A DNA stretch of 64,000 bases from Amorphophallus konjac. Lineage: Eukaryota > Streptophyta > Magnoliopsida > Alismatales > Araceae. The translations under genes were made by a program, and so were the position numbers. The notes under the pieces were generated by a model. That model was not told the DNA's origin and made no database searches. It worked only from the letters and a program-made list of their open reading frames with translations. How positions within the stretch are numbered: the stretch's first letter is position 1; each line of letters starts with the position of its first letter. Location of the stretch: NCBI GenBank assembly GCA_022559845.1, contig CM040118.1:265383519-265447518 (forward strand), in the 5' to 3' direction. Positions 11,666-22,950 of this stretch are shown here, piece by piece.

Positions 11666-12433
11666 GCCGAGCCACAAGGAAATGTGGTGAAAAAACTTTC
11701 CCTCCAAATTTTCCCTCCAAAAGCTTTTCTAGTCTTTGAGGAAGATACTCTGCAGGATTTGTCTTGAGCTGGCATTGCTTCTTGTCCGAGGATAGGATAG
11801 TGGTAGAGTGATGGCAGATCATAAGATCTTCACATTAAATGCCCTTTAGACATGTGGTCCGCTCATTGGCTTAAATTTACTTTCTATCTTGCTGAGGACT
11901 GCTAGGACCAGAGTCACATGGGGTGACAGTAAAGAGGTGACAGACTGTGTTGACTTTTCCTAGTGGCAGACTGTGAAGTGTCCTTTCTCCAACTGGATTT
12001 CTGACAAAAGTAGCTCCAAGAAAGTGACATGTTGATAGGGACAAAAAGTCAAACATGGGTACCCCATCCAGGCCTCGAAATCCATGAAATTAGACATTTG
12101 CGGTACCTATTTTCTCTCTCTGGATCTTCCATTGACTTGACAGACAACTAGCTTGAAAGCTTCTGGAAGAACAGAGGTGTCGACCTCCTGTGAAGGAAGT
12201 GTCGACACTTCTTGGTAAATCAGCCAATATAACGCCTCTTGAATGCCATAGTGTTGACCTATGATATCTGAGGTGTCGACACTTCTTTAAGGATCCGGTC
12301 TTCAATGTTTACTAGGAGGGCCAATGTGTCGGCACGCTGGAACAAGGTGTCGACACTTCTTTAAGGATCCGATCTTCAATATTTGGAACCATCAAGGTGT
12401 CAACACTCTATATGTGAAGTGTCGACACTTCTT

Positions 12434-12900
12434 AGCAGATGTGCATCGACCATCTTGCGAATGTGCTCAGACCTTTTGAGGTTGGAAGTAGACATTACAC
12501 AGACCTTTATTTCATATGTGCTCAGACCTCATCTTGCCAGAAGGTAAACATGCATAGATCTTCTAGTGTTGAAGGAGAATATGCACCGACGTTGATTTGT
12601 CAAATAGTGAATATGCATGGACCTTATAGTGTTGACACAAAAACATGCACCGACCTTGAAGTCACATATGCTCAGACTTCGGCTATGTGCACCGACCTTG
12701 AAGCATTGAAACCAAATGTGCACCGACCTTCAGCAACGTGCACAGACCTTGTTTTCAAATGTGCACCGAACTTGGTTGCGCTAGCCAGAAGTTTGCATCG
12801 AACATGGTCTGTGCTAGTCTTGGATGTGCACCAACCTTTGCTGTGTTGAGAAGCAAACAAGCAACAACCTTACTGATGACCAAGTCATGAACATGCACAG
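12434..12900 (-). repeat. TGTGCACCGACCTT-type array in S1 U3
   Basis: About 15 degenerate units spaced roughly 25-45 bp, each containing a variant of TGTGCACCGACCTT (plus-strand reading). The same array is at about 21303-21760 in the right LTR, and related units occur in the H LTR. It lies upstream of the TATA box on the element strand, in U3. Confidence 0.8.
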
Positions 12901-13308
12901 GCTTTACTGCGTTGACCTGCGTTGACCATTTGTGTGCTTCGACCTTGACAGCAATGTAGCATCGACTTTCCCTTGCTGAGGAATGGCTATGGTGTCGACA
13001 CTTCTGTAGCAGGTGTCGACACTTCTCTTATAACACATTCTTTCTTGCGCATGTGCACCAACTTCAGCAGCTGCACTGACTTGACTGCATGGACTTCTGT
13101 GAAACCTGTTGCCTTGAATTCTGTGTTGCCAATGCCTTGATTTCTTACACTTATCAGTGATGGCACATAGATGTATCTTCTTGCTTTTGTTGTCATGACC
13201 TGAAATGTATGAATGTGTGTTTATCAAATGCAGGTCAGACTTATCAATGAGTCATAGTCAGACATCATCAAAACAATAGAATTAAACATGTTACACACAT
13301 GCCTAACA

Positions 13309-13341
13309 TTCTCCCTACATTCTCCCCCTTTTTGATGATGG
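13309..13341 (-). promoter_or_regulatory. S1 polypurine tract region
   Basis: On the minus strand this reads CATCATCAAAAAGGGGGAGA, then AATGTAGGGAGAA, then the LTR start TGTTAGG. The same string precedes the 3' LTR of F (61495-61508) and of H (35440-35461). Confidence 0.85.
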
Positions 13342-15035
13342 TAGCTATGAGTCATTATTAGTCAACGTGCCAGGAAATATAAGCATGAATTGAAGCACAA
13401 TGACATTCTCTCCCCATATAAGACTCTCCCCTTTATGCATACCCTAGTTAATGACACACATAATTCTCTCCCCCTTTGACATCATCAAAATACCACAATA
13501 GAGAGAATATATGGCACAGTTAGGAAGGTAAGGAGTAAAGTAGGAGATTATTAGCACATGATGTACAGAGTGAAAGTGAGTATATACCTGTGGGCAGCAA
13601 GGAAATAAGCAGCAACCTGAGATACCTTGTCAGTGTACACAAATTGATGTGGAAATACATGCCAATGGTTGTACACTGAAGGCATAGCATAACAACATAT
13701 AGTTGGGTCCCTTGTCAATGTAAGTAACACAAGTAATATGTAGAGAGGAGACAGTGCAGACAAGGAGATGATGCCACTTGTTAGGGAGTGATGCTGAGTG
13801 TTTAGAGAGCAAGTGATACCAATTGTTAATGATTAGTACAATGTAGATTGTTAGGTGTTTTGGCATGGTAGAAACATATTTACACAATTAGACATCATAT
13901 GCCATGAAGGCTCAGCACAACAACATATAGTGAATCATGAGAGGCAGACATGTGCATGACATTTAACCATGGCAATCATGATGCAGTGTGAGAGAGACAC
14001 ATCAGTCAGAAAGCAAATTTGATTTGAAGGTCTTTCAATTTTTTACTAGTTTTCTATTTTCTATATTTTTAAGATTTCTATGCAAGGCATGGAAATGGAA
14101 AGTGCACACTAACCATATGCTAGACGAACTGAAGTCAATAGCTTTAGGGACATGATACCACTCGTTGATGAGCAATTATAGTACAAGGTTATGTCCCTTG
14201 GCATGGATGTGGCAGATCACGAACAACAACATGAATTGAGTCATTAGAGGCATGATGCAGTACGCGAGAGATGTAGCAGCCATAAACCAAATTTGTTTTT
14301 CAGATTTTTTGAATTTTTAATGGTTTTCTGGTTTTTAGATTTTAAGGGATTTCAGATTCTTTATGCAATGCATGGAGATGAGAAATGCAGGTAGCCCAAG
14401 GGCATGATGGAGACATCAATGAATTCAGATACCACTTGTTAAGAATGAAGATGCATTCATTGCAGCCTGAATGAGTTATGCAGATGTCCAGATAGGGCAG
14501 AAATCATTGGAGCATGAAGCGACATGAGGCCAGTTTGCCTTAATGGCCGATATCAGGACAACTAGACTGAATTCTGGTTGCAAGGGGTCGAGACTAAGGG
14601 TCAAAACTTGGAGATTTTTGAGACAGAGAATCCAAGAACTGATAAGATGAGGGTTCCTCATTCTGAAGCCAAGTTCATAAATACAAAGTTACAGATTTTT
14701 CATAATTTCCAGTGGTGGAGCTTTAGTATACCAACCCTTATTGTAAGATTGGTTTAACATTGATGAATTCTAATCTTCTTAATAAAACCGCTTGAAAACA
14801 TCTGCATTCAGTATTAATAGAAATGAACCAGAAATGCATACTGAAACAAGGTTAACCTCCTCTTACCTTACTCATTCAATTCCATTAGCTCCTTGAAAGG
14901 TACTACGAAAAGTATTGAGATTAAACAACCATGAAGACTAAATGGAATTTTAGAGTTTCAGAAGATATGCTTTTAACTTTTGCTATCACACTCATAATTT
15001 TCATTGAGCACGAAAGGAGTTTTACGAGCATTTAA

Positions 15036-15110
15036 GTCCAGTCATGCCTTGTATCTTGAGGATACACGTTGGTTATACGCCAGTATTCCTAGGTACTTGG
15101 TGTGACTGAC
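15036..15110 (-). other. Conserved second module (S1)
   Basis: Element-strand core: TAGGAATACTGGCGTATAAC, then CAACGTGTATCCTC. Arms GAATAC and GTATCC can pair across a 17-nt loop with one mismatch. The same core is at 39925-40005 (H), 59904-59990 (F) and 9795-9870 (remnant), always just downstream of the paired hairpin module. Confidence 0.75.
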
Positions 15111-15129
15111 TGTCATGTCACAATTAGAA

Positions 15130-15216
15130 CAAAGATAACTTTGTCACCTCATGACATATCGAATCTCATATTGTTGATGAGGGGACATATTTCTCAGCAA
15201 CTTTGCCATTGCTCTG
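15130..15216 (-). other. Conserved hairpin module, copy b (S1)
   Basis: 87 nt on the element strand. Order: CAGAGCAATGGC, a small stem GCAA/TTGC, CTGAGAAATATGTC, a stem CTCAT-7 nt-ATGAG, GATATGTCATGAGGTG, TTATCTTTG. Outer arms CAGAG and CTTTG can pair (one G-U). It does not match any tRNA, rRNA or box C/D pattern I recognise. No function is known to me. Confidence 0.78.
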
Positions 15217-15241
15217 CCTTGATTTTTCTTTTACATTACTG

Positions 15242-15328
15242 CAGAGATAACAATGGCACTTCATGACATATCTTACCTCATTTTTTATGAGGAGACATAT
15301 TTCTCAGTAAACCAGTGTCATTGCTCTG
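15242..15328 (-). other. Conserved hairpin module, copy a (S1)
   Basis: 87 nt, same plan as copy b, 25 nt away. The central stem is CCTCAT/ATGAGG around an A-rich loop. The closing stem is extended here: CAGAG-CAATG against CATTG-TTAT-CTCTG. Confidence 0.78.
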
Positions 15329-17427
15329 ACATAATTAGCTCTTTATAAATTCCCGAAAATCAGATTGTTTAAGAGCAATACTTAGCTTAAGTTTCTCAAT
15401 CAAGAAAGCCTTTGTACTAAAGATAAACTTTCAGATATAAGAAGGCATATCATGTCAAAACATGAAAAACTGGTTTAAGCCTATTAAGACCTGAGTGCAA
15501 CCATTTTCAGGGCAATTAGACGTTAAAGCTCAAGAAATCATTAATTTTAAACCAATAGTTTTCATATACAGGGCTGTCATAAAGCTCCACAAAGGAAGAT
15601 TCTTCTAGAAGATTTACTCTTATAAATGAATTCAACAATCAGACCGAAGATCCTCCAAGAAGTTCAAGGCATTCAAGGAATTCTGGAAACATTTAACTAA
15701 TGATTTAAGAAGTGGCAGATTCTAGATAATCCAAAGCAATATGACCCTAGATGGAATTGAGTGTAACATCATTATGAAGCAGGGTCTGATTTCAGCAGAG
15801 GGGACATATGATTACACAGTGAGATGGAATAAGGAACACTCCCCCTGAGGATATGCAATAAGCTCAGGCTGAAATAAGTGAAATAGGACCAGCAACCTCA
15901 AAAGAGTGTCGACACTTGTACTTCATGGTGTCGACACACTGAGCTCAGACAGAGAGCAGTTTTTAAACAGAATGAGCTGAGAGTTTGACCTGAGTAGGTC
16001 TAAGGTCTGCCTGATCAACAAGGATCTTTAAGCTAGGCAAGCTCCTCCTAAGAAGGTGCAGACTGTACACAGGTCAACAAGAATGAATGCATGAACGTAG
16101 ACTGAATTTTTGATGTTGACTCCCCCTTAAACATGTGCATGGGTTGACAATGGAGTATGCAACCAATGACTTAAGTGAACACAAGATGCATTAAAAATGA
16201 TACCACTTAATATGCAATCTTTGGGTCTCTTTTAACATGGTGTGCATTGGCGTGTATGAGACCACAATATGATACAATCATGGATTATTTGCCATGCATT
16301 TTGTACTGAGAGGCAAATTGCATTTTATCATGTGCAGATGGATACATGCTACTTACTCCCTCTTTTTGATGATTTTAATATGGTATGCAATCAATTCTGA
16401 AATCAGCATATGCATGATAATAAATGCACATGGGTAAACTATGAAATGCAGGAACTCCCCCTAACTTTGTGCATTGAATGTCTGAATTCTGAGTGCAGCA
16501 CATGCAATGGAATCAATGCAGGGAATTTGATGAATTATTCACATGAACGTCTAGACTGTTCTCATGATGGGTCGACCCTTGGTACCTGGCGGAGAACTGA
16601 AGTCTTAAGACCACCTCACGCATGATGTGGGTTTCCAGACAGAAGAGATCTATCCTTCTCCTAGCTTACCATTTTATATACCAAGAGGTCATGCAGAGTT
16701 GGGTCCCTTGATCATGAAATGCATAATAGTGCATGAAATTTTAAGATGATGCTTAAAGACCACAACACATACAGATTCATCCATATGCAATGCATTTCTA
16801 CCCTTAGGTGCAAACTCTTAAACTCCCCCTCTGTTCAATGCTCATAGAAGTTGAGATAGACAATCAGCATGTTATTTGTCCATGAGAGTGATGAATTGAG
16901 ATATGTGCAGCCATGGAAGACATCATCAAAAATAATGATCCACAATTCTAAGCAAGAAGTTCACGTGGCTGTTAAAAGATAGCATGAATCAAACAACAAT
17001 ACATCATCATAGCAATTCCATTAGCATGACAAATTTTTCATGGATTACGTAGCTGAATTACTTGATATTTGGTTCATAGCGGAGGTTTGGATATGAGATC
17101 CTACTCATGCATAGTGAGAGTTCCGAGCAAGCTTAACTTGCCTTTCTACTCTACACCATTTAATATACCAAGGATCAAACATGGTGTAAGCAAGTAATCT
17201 AGCATAGTTGATCATCTCACACCATGGGGGAAACTTTAGCAGTTCAAGGAGATCAATTCAATTTTCGACGCTTATTGACAGCCAGATAGACTTATGATGC
17301 ATAAACTAAAATGCAAGCCTATCATGCAAGATTTGAACAAAAAAAATTATTTACATACCTGTGCCTTGAGCTTTTATTTACTTGAGCATCCAATGTTCAG
17401 CTCTAAGGCACCTTACACCCAAAATTC

Positions 17428-19320
17428 TCATTTGAAATCTTTTGGTACCCAAGCTTGCTTAGGTCCTAGTTGGTTAGCAGTAATTCTCACAAATGACTTT
17501 ATTTTCTTTGCTGCTTTCTGGTCGCCCACTCTCCTCCAAGGACAATGATTGGATGTATGTCCATATTCACCACAGTAGAAGTAACACACAAGGAATTTAT
17601 CATTCTTTCTTTGTACAAGTGCATTGAATCTTGGTGGGTGAGCATGGATACCACTGTGTTGATCATGAGGGTGAGTCTTACCTTTCAGATGCCAATAGTC
17701 TTTAACTGTGTGGCCAATCTTTCCACAGTGGAAGGAGTAAGGAGGATGGTTTCTTCTATTTGCTGATAGTTCAGCCTTGGAGAGTGTCGACCTGTTCAGA
17801 TGAGTGTGTCGACACGCAAGGTCATACCTGGGCTTTTGAGCATGAGTGTGCAGAAGATGCTTCCTCCCAGTGTTGACCTGTCCCTTGCCATTGTTTTCAG
17901 CAACAAATCTTCTATTTTTGCATGCTCTTAGTTCATCATTACTCAAGGTGAGGCAATCATGCACAGTGTGACCAAGCATACCACAATAGAAACAATAACC
18001 ATTCATTTTATGAGTAGCATGGTACTTAGCATGAGATTTCCTAGCATTCATTTCCACATTAGCAAAATCATATTTCCGTTTATGCTAGGGAACATTCTTT
18101 TTCAGATTGCCATTTTGATTTTGATTTTTCTTTTGAGCAGCATGCAATTTTGGATGACCATAAGAAGTGCTAGCTTCAAGTGAGCCAGTGACGAACGAGG
18201 TATACACCTTGCTTCCAAGGGATTTTTTGTTCACAGGTTTGTGCCCCAAACCTTCTCTTTGAAGGTTGACCCTAGTTCCCAGAATTCTATCTAAATTATC
18301 TTTGCCCTGATCAAACTTTGATAGAGAATTCTTTAAGTCTTTGTTTTCACTCTCCAATGAGGAGACATGTAGTTCAGACTCAGCAAGGTCCTCTTCGCAC
18401 TCAGCCAATTGCTCATCGAGCATGGCATTCACCCCCTTGTAATTTTCAATTTCCAATTGAAGTTCATTCAATTTCTTAGGGCTATCATTAACAATGCCCT
18501 TGCCTTTTTCACAGATAGATAGTCTTTCAAGCAACTCAATGTTTTCATTTTTAGATTTTTATTCTCATTCTTAAGATTTTGATTTACTTCGGTGAGAGCT
18601 TTGTTTTCAGTCAAGCTTTGATCATTTGATGTAGATTTAGACTTATCTTTAGGCCTTCTAATTATTTCTTCTAGTCTACTGATCTCAGCTTGAAGGATTC
18701 TATTTTCATCTTTTAGGCAAGCAATGGTTTCTTTATGTACATCCATATCAACCATAATATTATCATTGAGCTCTTCACAAGCTGAGCAATTTTTATAGAA
18801 GGAACTCTTACCTTGATTGTTTTTCTTCAACTCTTTTTTCAATTTTCAGTTTTCTGATTTTAGCTTTTTGAAGTGATTGGTTAAATAATCATAGGCTTCT
18901 ATAAGTTCTTCAAAAGTAAAGTCCTCGGATTCAGAACTTACCTGAGTTGAGGATGAATTGCTTGATTATTCTGATTGGTCGGCCATGAGGCATATATTTC
19001 TTTGTTCTCCTTTTTCATGGTTGTTCACCAATCTGTTCAAGATTTGTTTGGCTGTGCTGCAAGTGGACACAAGATGAGATAACCTGAAATCAACTGCTAC
19101 TTTTATCAAGTTAAATGCAGCAAGGTTATCAGGTCTCTTTTTCAGCAGACCATTCATCGGGGTTTGATGGCAGCTCATGAGGACCAATGTATATGAGGTT
19201 CCACAATTGTGGATCTATGGATTTGACATAGATGAACATTCTCACTAGCCATATTGAAAAATCTGAACCATCATACATAGGCGGAGAAGCCATCAAAGCA
19301 TGTATAGCAGATGAAGCCAT
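17428..19320 (-). pseudogene. S1 gag (Sirevirus-like capsid with zinc knuckles), frameshifted
   Basis: Start chosen at ATG 19318-19320 because it aligns residue for residue with the F gag start (SPPMYDGSDFSIW against SPPIYDGSDFSTW). The N-terminal part is a UBN2/Ty1-copia Gag-like domain (residues 1-120), then a long charged coiled-coil region, then a zinc knuckle CFYCGMLGHTVHDC and two degenerate ones (first Cys lost in FHCGKIGHTVKDY; a Tyr at the first Cys of the last). It ends GPKQAWVPKDFK at 17428. The frame shifts near 19130-19180 and again near 18468-18534, with in-frame stops at 18966 and 18085. Two SalI-like GTCGAC sites lie between the knuckles (about 17786 and 17808). No protease follows. 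Confidence 0.9.
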
Positions 19321-19381
19321 TTTCTCAAAATGCATTGGGATCTTTCCCTGCAAATCATAGGATCTGGGAATAGCAGAGCTT

Positions 19382-19394
19382 GGCTCTGATACCA
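19382..19394 (-). promoter_or_regulatory. S1 primer binding site (initiator Met tRNA)
   Basis: TGGTATCAGAGCC on the minus strand, 2 nt inside the 5' LTR end. Confidence 0.92.
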
Positions 19395-19396
19395 CT

Positions 19397-22171
19397 TGTT
19401 GGGTCCTGAGTGGTGCAATGGGATCTAGAAGGGGGGGGGTTGAATAGATCCTCTCACGAACTATGGCCTATTTAAATCTTGACTTCCAAAAGCATGAACC
19501 ACTCCTATAAAGATAATAAAACACTTAGACACAAAACACATCGAATTAAGTCGGAGTGGCTTAAGTGAAGGGCAGCAAAGCAGGTCCAAGGACTGCACAG
19601 GTAGAAGCTTAAGCCCAACAGAGCACACCTGGGTAGACGGCTAAGATCTACGCTGCTCAGCAGCGAGGTTAAAAGGTAAGAGTAATCTATTGCACTGGAC
19701 AGCAGGGATTTCAACACATATCAACTAAGTGTGATAACTAGCTGTATGTGTGAACTTTAGAGATCAACGAAAATCTCATGAATTGAGATTGGCTGCTCGT
19801 TGAACCTCGTGTGTATGTGTGTGAGCAATATGACGATGTGTGCGATAGAAAGCAATTAGGATTCCACTGATACAGCAAACACACACACCTGTGAATGGGG
19901 GTAGAAGATACGAAGCAAACCCACAAGGTGATCAACCCACAACACACGAATTTTAAGGTGGTTTGGTTGTAAACCCACAACCTACGTCCACCCCTCACCA
20001 AACCCGGTGAGGCTTTCCTGCTGACTCACAACTTGACAGGGGACACGCCCCAAAATCACAGAATGGAAAAACCCTCTGTCTATCTTCCTACACACAAAAC
20101 CGGTAGGGTCGGTTCTCCACAGATGGGGAGAAAACCTCCGTCTGTCTTCCTACACACAAGCAGTAGGGAGGGAACAAAGTATGAGGTTGAAATGAGTGGA
20201 ACGAAAAACACAAGCGGAAGACACTACAAGTGCAGTGGGTGAATCACAAGAACAAGAATAAAAATGCCAGCTGGAGCTTTAGATGATGATTTGCTAGCTG
20301 GGGACTGCCGCTACATATTCCAGATCTGAAGATCTGATTCTTCAGGCTTAGGTAAACTGCAGGGGTGTTCTCTTCTCTCTCAAGGATGCTCTCTCTTTCT
20401 TCTTCTTTCACAGCACCGAACTGAGAATCAGTGCTGGGCTGCTTTCTCAAGCCTTTCAAGGATGTTCTTTGCAGATGCTCTAGGGCGTGGCACTCTCTGG
20501 GCAGCAGTAGCTTCCTCTCTTGAGGAAGCTTGATATTTATAGCCAAGCCACAAGGAAATGTGGTGAAAAAACTTTCCCTCCAAAAGCTTTTCTAGTCTTT
20601 GAGGAAGATACTTTGCAGGATTTGGCTTGAGTTGGCATTGCTTCTTGTCCGAGGATAGGACGGTGGCAGACTGATGGCAGAACATAAGATCTTCACATTA
20701 AATGCCCTTTTGACATGTGGTCCTCTCATTGGCTGAAATTTACTTTCTGTCTTGCTGAGGACTACTAGGACCGGAGTGACATGGGGTGACAGTAAAGAGG
20801 TGGCAGTCTGTGTTGACTTTTCCCAGTGGCAGACTATGAAGTGTCCTTTCTCCAGCTAGATTTCTGACAAAAGTAGGTCCAAGAAAGTGACATGTTGATA
20901 GGGACAAAAAGTCAAACCTGGGTACCCCATCCAGACCTCGAAATCCATGAAATTAGACATTTACGGTACCTATTTTCTCTCTCTGGATCTTCCATTGACT
21001 TGACAGACAACTAGCTTGAATGCTTCTGGAAGAACAGAGGTGTCGGCCTCCTGTGAAGGAAGTGACGACACTTCTTGGTAAAGCAGCCAATATAACGCCT
21101 CTTGAATGCCATAGTGTCGACCTGCGATATCTGAGGTGTCGACACTTCTTTAAGGATCCGGTCTTCAATGCTTATTGGGAGGGCCAATGTGTTGGCACGC
21201 TGGAACAAGGTGTCGACACTTCTTTAAGGATCCGGTCTTCAATATTTGGAACCATCAAGGTGTCGACACTCTATATGTAAAGTGTCGACACTTCTTGGCA
21301 GATGTGCATCAACCATCTTGCGAATGTGCTCAGACCTTTTGAGGTTGGAAGCAAACATTGCACAGACCTTGATTTCATATGTGCTCAGACCTCATCTTGC
21401 CAGAAGGTAAACATGCACAGATCTTCTAGTGTTGAAGGAGAATATGCACCGACCTTGATTTGTCAAATAGTGAATGTGCATGGACCTTATAGTGTTGACA
21501 CCAAAACATGCACCGACCTTGAAGTCACATATGCTCAAACATTGGCTATGTGCACCGACCTTGAAGCATTGAAACCAAACGTGCACCGACCTTCAGCAAC
21601 GTGCACAGACCTTGTTTTCAAATGTGCACCGACCTTGGCTGCGCTAGCCAGAAGTTTGCATCGAACATGGTCTGTGCTAGTCTTGGATGTGCACTGACTT
21701 TTGCTGTGTTGAGAAGCAAACAAGCACCGACCTTACTGATGACCATGTCATGAACATGCACAGGCTTTACTGCGTTGACCGGCATTGACCATTTGTGTGC
21801 TTCGACCTTGAGAGCAATGTAGCATCGACTTTCTTTTGCTGAGGAATGGCTGTGGCGTCGACACTTCTGTAGCAGGTGTCGACACTTCTCTTGTAACACC
21901 TTCTTTCTTCAGCATGTGCACCAACTTTAGCAGCTACACTGACTTGACTGCATGGACTTCTGTGAAACCTGTTGCCTTGAATTTTGTGTTACCAATGCCT
22001 TGATTTCTTACACTTATCAGTGATGGCACAGAGATGTATCTTCTTGCTTATGTTGTCATGACCTGAAATGTATGAATGTGTGCTTATCAAATGCAGGTCA
22101 GACTTATCAATGAGTCATAGTCAGACATCATCAAAATAATAGAATTAAGCATGTTACACACATGCCTAACA
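19397..22171 (-). repeat. S1 right/middle LTR (2775 bp)
   Basis: Copy of 10504-13308 with scattered substitutions and small indels. It is flanked on the left by a primer site and on the right by a polypurine tract, so it serves as 5' LTR for the left unit and 3' LTR for the right unit. The TATA box is at 20534-20541, the stem-loop block at about 19931-20000, and the TGTGCACCGACCTT-type array at about 21303-21760. Confidence 0.92.
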
Positions 22172-22222
22172 TTCTCCCTACATTCTCCCCCTTTTTGATG
22201 ATGGCAACAATGAGTCATTATT

Positions 22223-22465
22223 TGTAACACCCTCAAATATAGGTAAGTTGTACTCTATATCACCGAGACGCCTTTTGAAGTATCGGCTCAGTTCTTGAAA
22301 AGAACTCCGAAGTTAAGCGTGCTGAATGGGGAGTAGTACTGGGATGGGTGACCTCCCGGAAAGTCCTCCATTCTGGAGCCGATCACTGTTAGAAAGGGAC
22401 AAAAATGTGAGGCCAGTAGGTCAAAGCGGACAATACCTCGACGGTATAGAGTACGGGACGTGACA
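22223..22465 (+). repeat. Cassandra 5' LTR
   Basis: TGTAACACCC...GACGTGACA. The 5S-like stretch spans about 22281-22383, with an A-box-like AGTTAAGCGTGCT (22311-22323) and a C-box-like GGGATGGGTGACCTCCCGG (22341-22359). Confidence 0.95.
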
Positions 22466-22468
22466 GAA

Positions 22469-22482
22469 TGGTATCAGAGCCA
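22469..22482 (+). promoter_or_regulatory. Cassandra primer binding site
   Basis: TGGTATCAGAGCCA, complementary to the initiator Met tRNA 3' end. Confidence 0.9.
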
Positions 22483-22707
22483 TACCCCAGCCGGAAGTGT
22501 GGTAGTTAAGTGCCATGCAGGGCAAAGTGCTACGCTATGGGAGCCACCTCTTGAACCCGCAATGGGACAAAGTGCTACATAGTGGGAGCCACCTCTTGAG
22601 CCTGTAGGGGCCACCTCTAGAGTCCTACCTACCTGGGGGTTTGATTGTGTGATTGCGTGCTATGTGTGCCCAGTGACGAGGACGTCGCCTATATAAGAGG
22701 GGTAGAT

Positions 22708-22950
22708 TGTAACACCCTCAAATATAGCTAAGTTGTACTCTATATCACCGAGGTGCCTTTTGAAGTATCGGCTCAGTTCTTGAAAAGAACTCTGAAGTTA
22801 AGCGTGCTTAATGGGGAGTAGTACTGGGATGGGTGACCTCCCGGGAAGTTCTCCATTCTAGAGCCGATCACTGTCAGAAAGGGACAAAACCGTGAGGCCG
22901 ATAGGCCAAAGCGGATAATACCTCGACGGTATGGAGTACGGGACGTGACA
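22708..22950 (+). repeat. Cassandra 3' LTR
   Basis: Same length as the 5' LTR, with a handful of substitutions. 5S promoter boxes are retained at 22796-22808 and 22826-22844. Confidence 0.95.

Larger units (their letters stand above)
10504..13308 (-). repeat. S1 left LTR (3' LTR, 2805 bp)
   Basis: Direct repeat of 19397-22171. It contains a TATA box (11658-11665) and a stem-loop block (about 11060-11130) reading GGTGGACGTAGG...CCACC on the element strand. The GTGTCGACAC palindrome recurs at 12176-12430 and 12990-13025, and an irregular array of TGTGCACCGACCTT-like units lies at about 12434-12900. Short open frames over the array are low-complexity by-products. Confidence 0.92.
13342..17427 (-). 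other. S1 non-coding 3' internal region (4 kb)
   Basis: No coding frame is recognised. On the element strand it holds repeated polypurine-like strings (plus-strand CTCCCC or CCCCCT at about 13410, 13474, 15840, 16119, 16356, 16454 and 16822) and primer-site-like strings (AACAAGTGGTATCA variants at about 13758, 13812, 14154, 14430 and 16200). It also holds two diverged tandem copies of a block ending in an A/T-rich stretch (13960-14095, 14230-14375), the paired hairpin module (15130-15328) and the second module (15036-15110). Two GTGTCGACAC-like sites lie at about 15907-15940. Much of this aligns by eye with the 3' internal regions of F and H. Confidence 0.8.
10504..22171 (-). mobile_element. 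S1: gag-only Sirevirus-like Ty1/copia element, minus strand
   Basis: The structure is 3' LTR 10504-13308, internal 13309-19396, 5' LTR 19397-22171. LTRs start TGTTAGGCATG and end GACCCAACA or GACCTAACA on the element strand. The internal region has an initiator-Met primer site, a decayed gag and about 4 kb of non-coding DNA ending in a polypurine tract. I find no protease, integrase, RT or RNase H reading in any frame. Sirevirus assignment is inference from a long gag with coiled coils and several zinc knuckles, multiple polypurine-like tracts and palindromic LTR repeats, which are traits described for Sireviruses. The sequence right of the second LTR is another copy of the 3' internal region, so the two elements share the middle LTR. 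No matching target duplication flanks this unit. Confidence 0.88.
22223..22950 (+). mobile_element. Cassandra TRIM retrotransposon with 5S rRNA-like LTRs, complete
   Basis: 728 bp: two 243-bp LTRs (22223-22465 and 22708-22950), an initiator-Met primer site 3 nt inside the first LTR (22469-22482), a short non-coding middle and a purine-rich stretch before the second LTR. It is flanked by the 5-bp duplication TTATT (22218-22222, 22951-22955); the paralogous S1 internal region has one TTATT at this site (13355-13359). Cassandra elements are non-autonomous and are transcribed by Pol III from the 5S promoter inside the LTR. No protein is encoded. Confidence 0.96.

Noticed and set aside
12439..12849. 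136-codon open frame over the S1 LTR array (and its counterpart at 21302-21697)
   Set aside because: It is the translation of TGTGCACCGACCTT-type repeats, antisense to the element, with low complexity and no protein-like features; open by composition.
15130..15328. Paired box C/D snoRNAs
   Set aside because: The size would fit, but clear C (RUGAUGA) and D (CUGA) boxes are not at the required ends next to the outer stem.
22281..22383. 5S rRNA gene
   Set aside because: The 5S-like sequence is diverged and lies inside both LTRs of a Cassandra element, so it is a transposon promoter and not a ribosomal gene.
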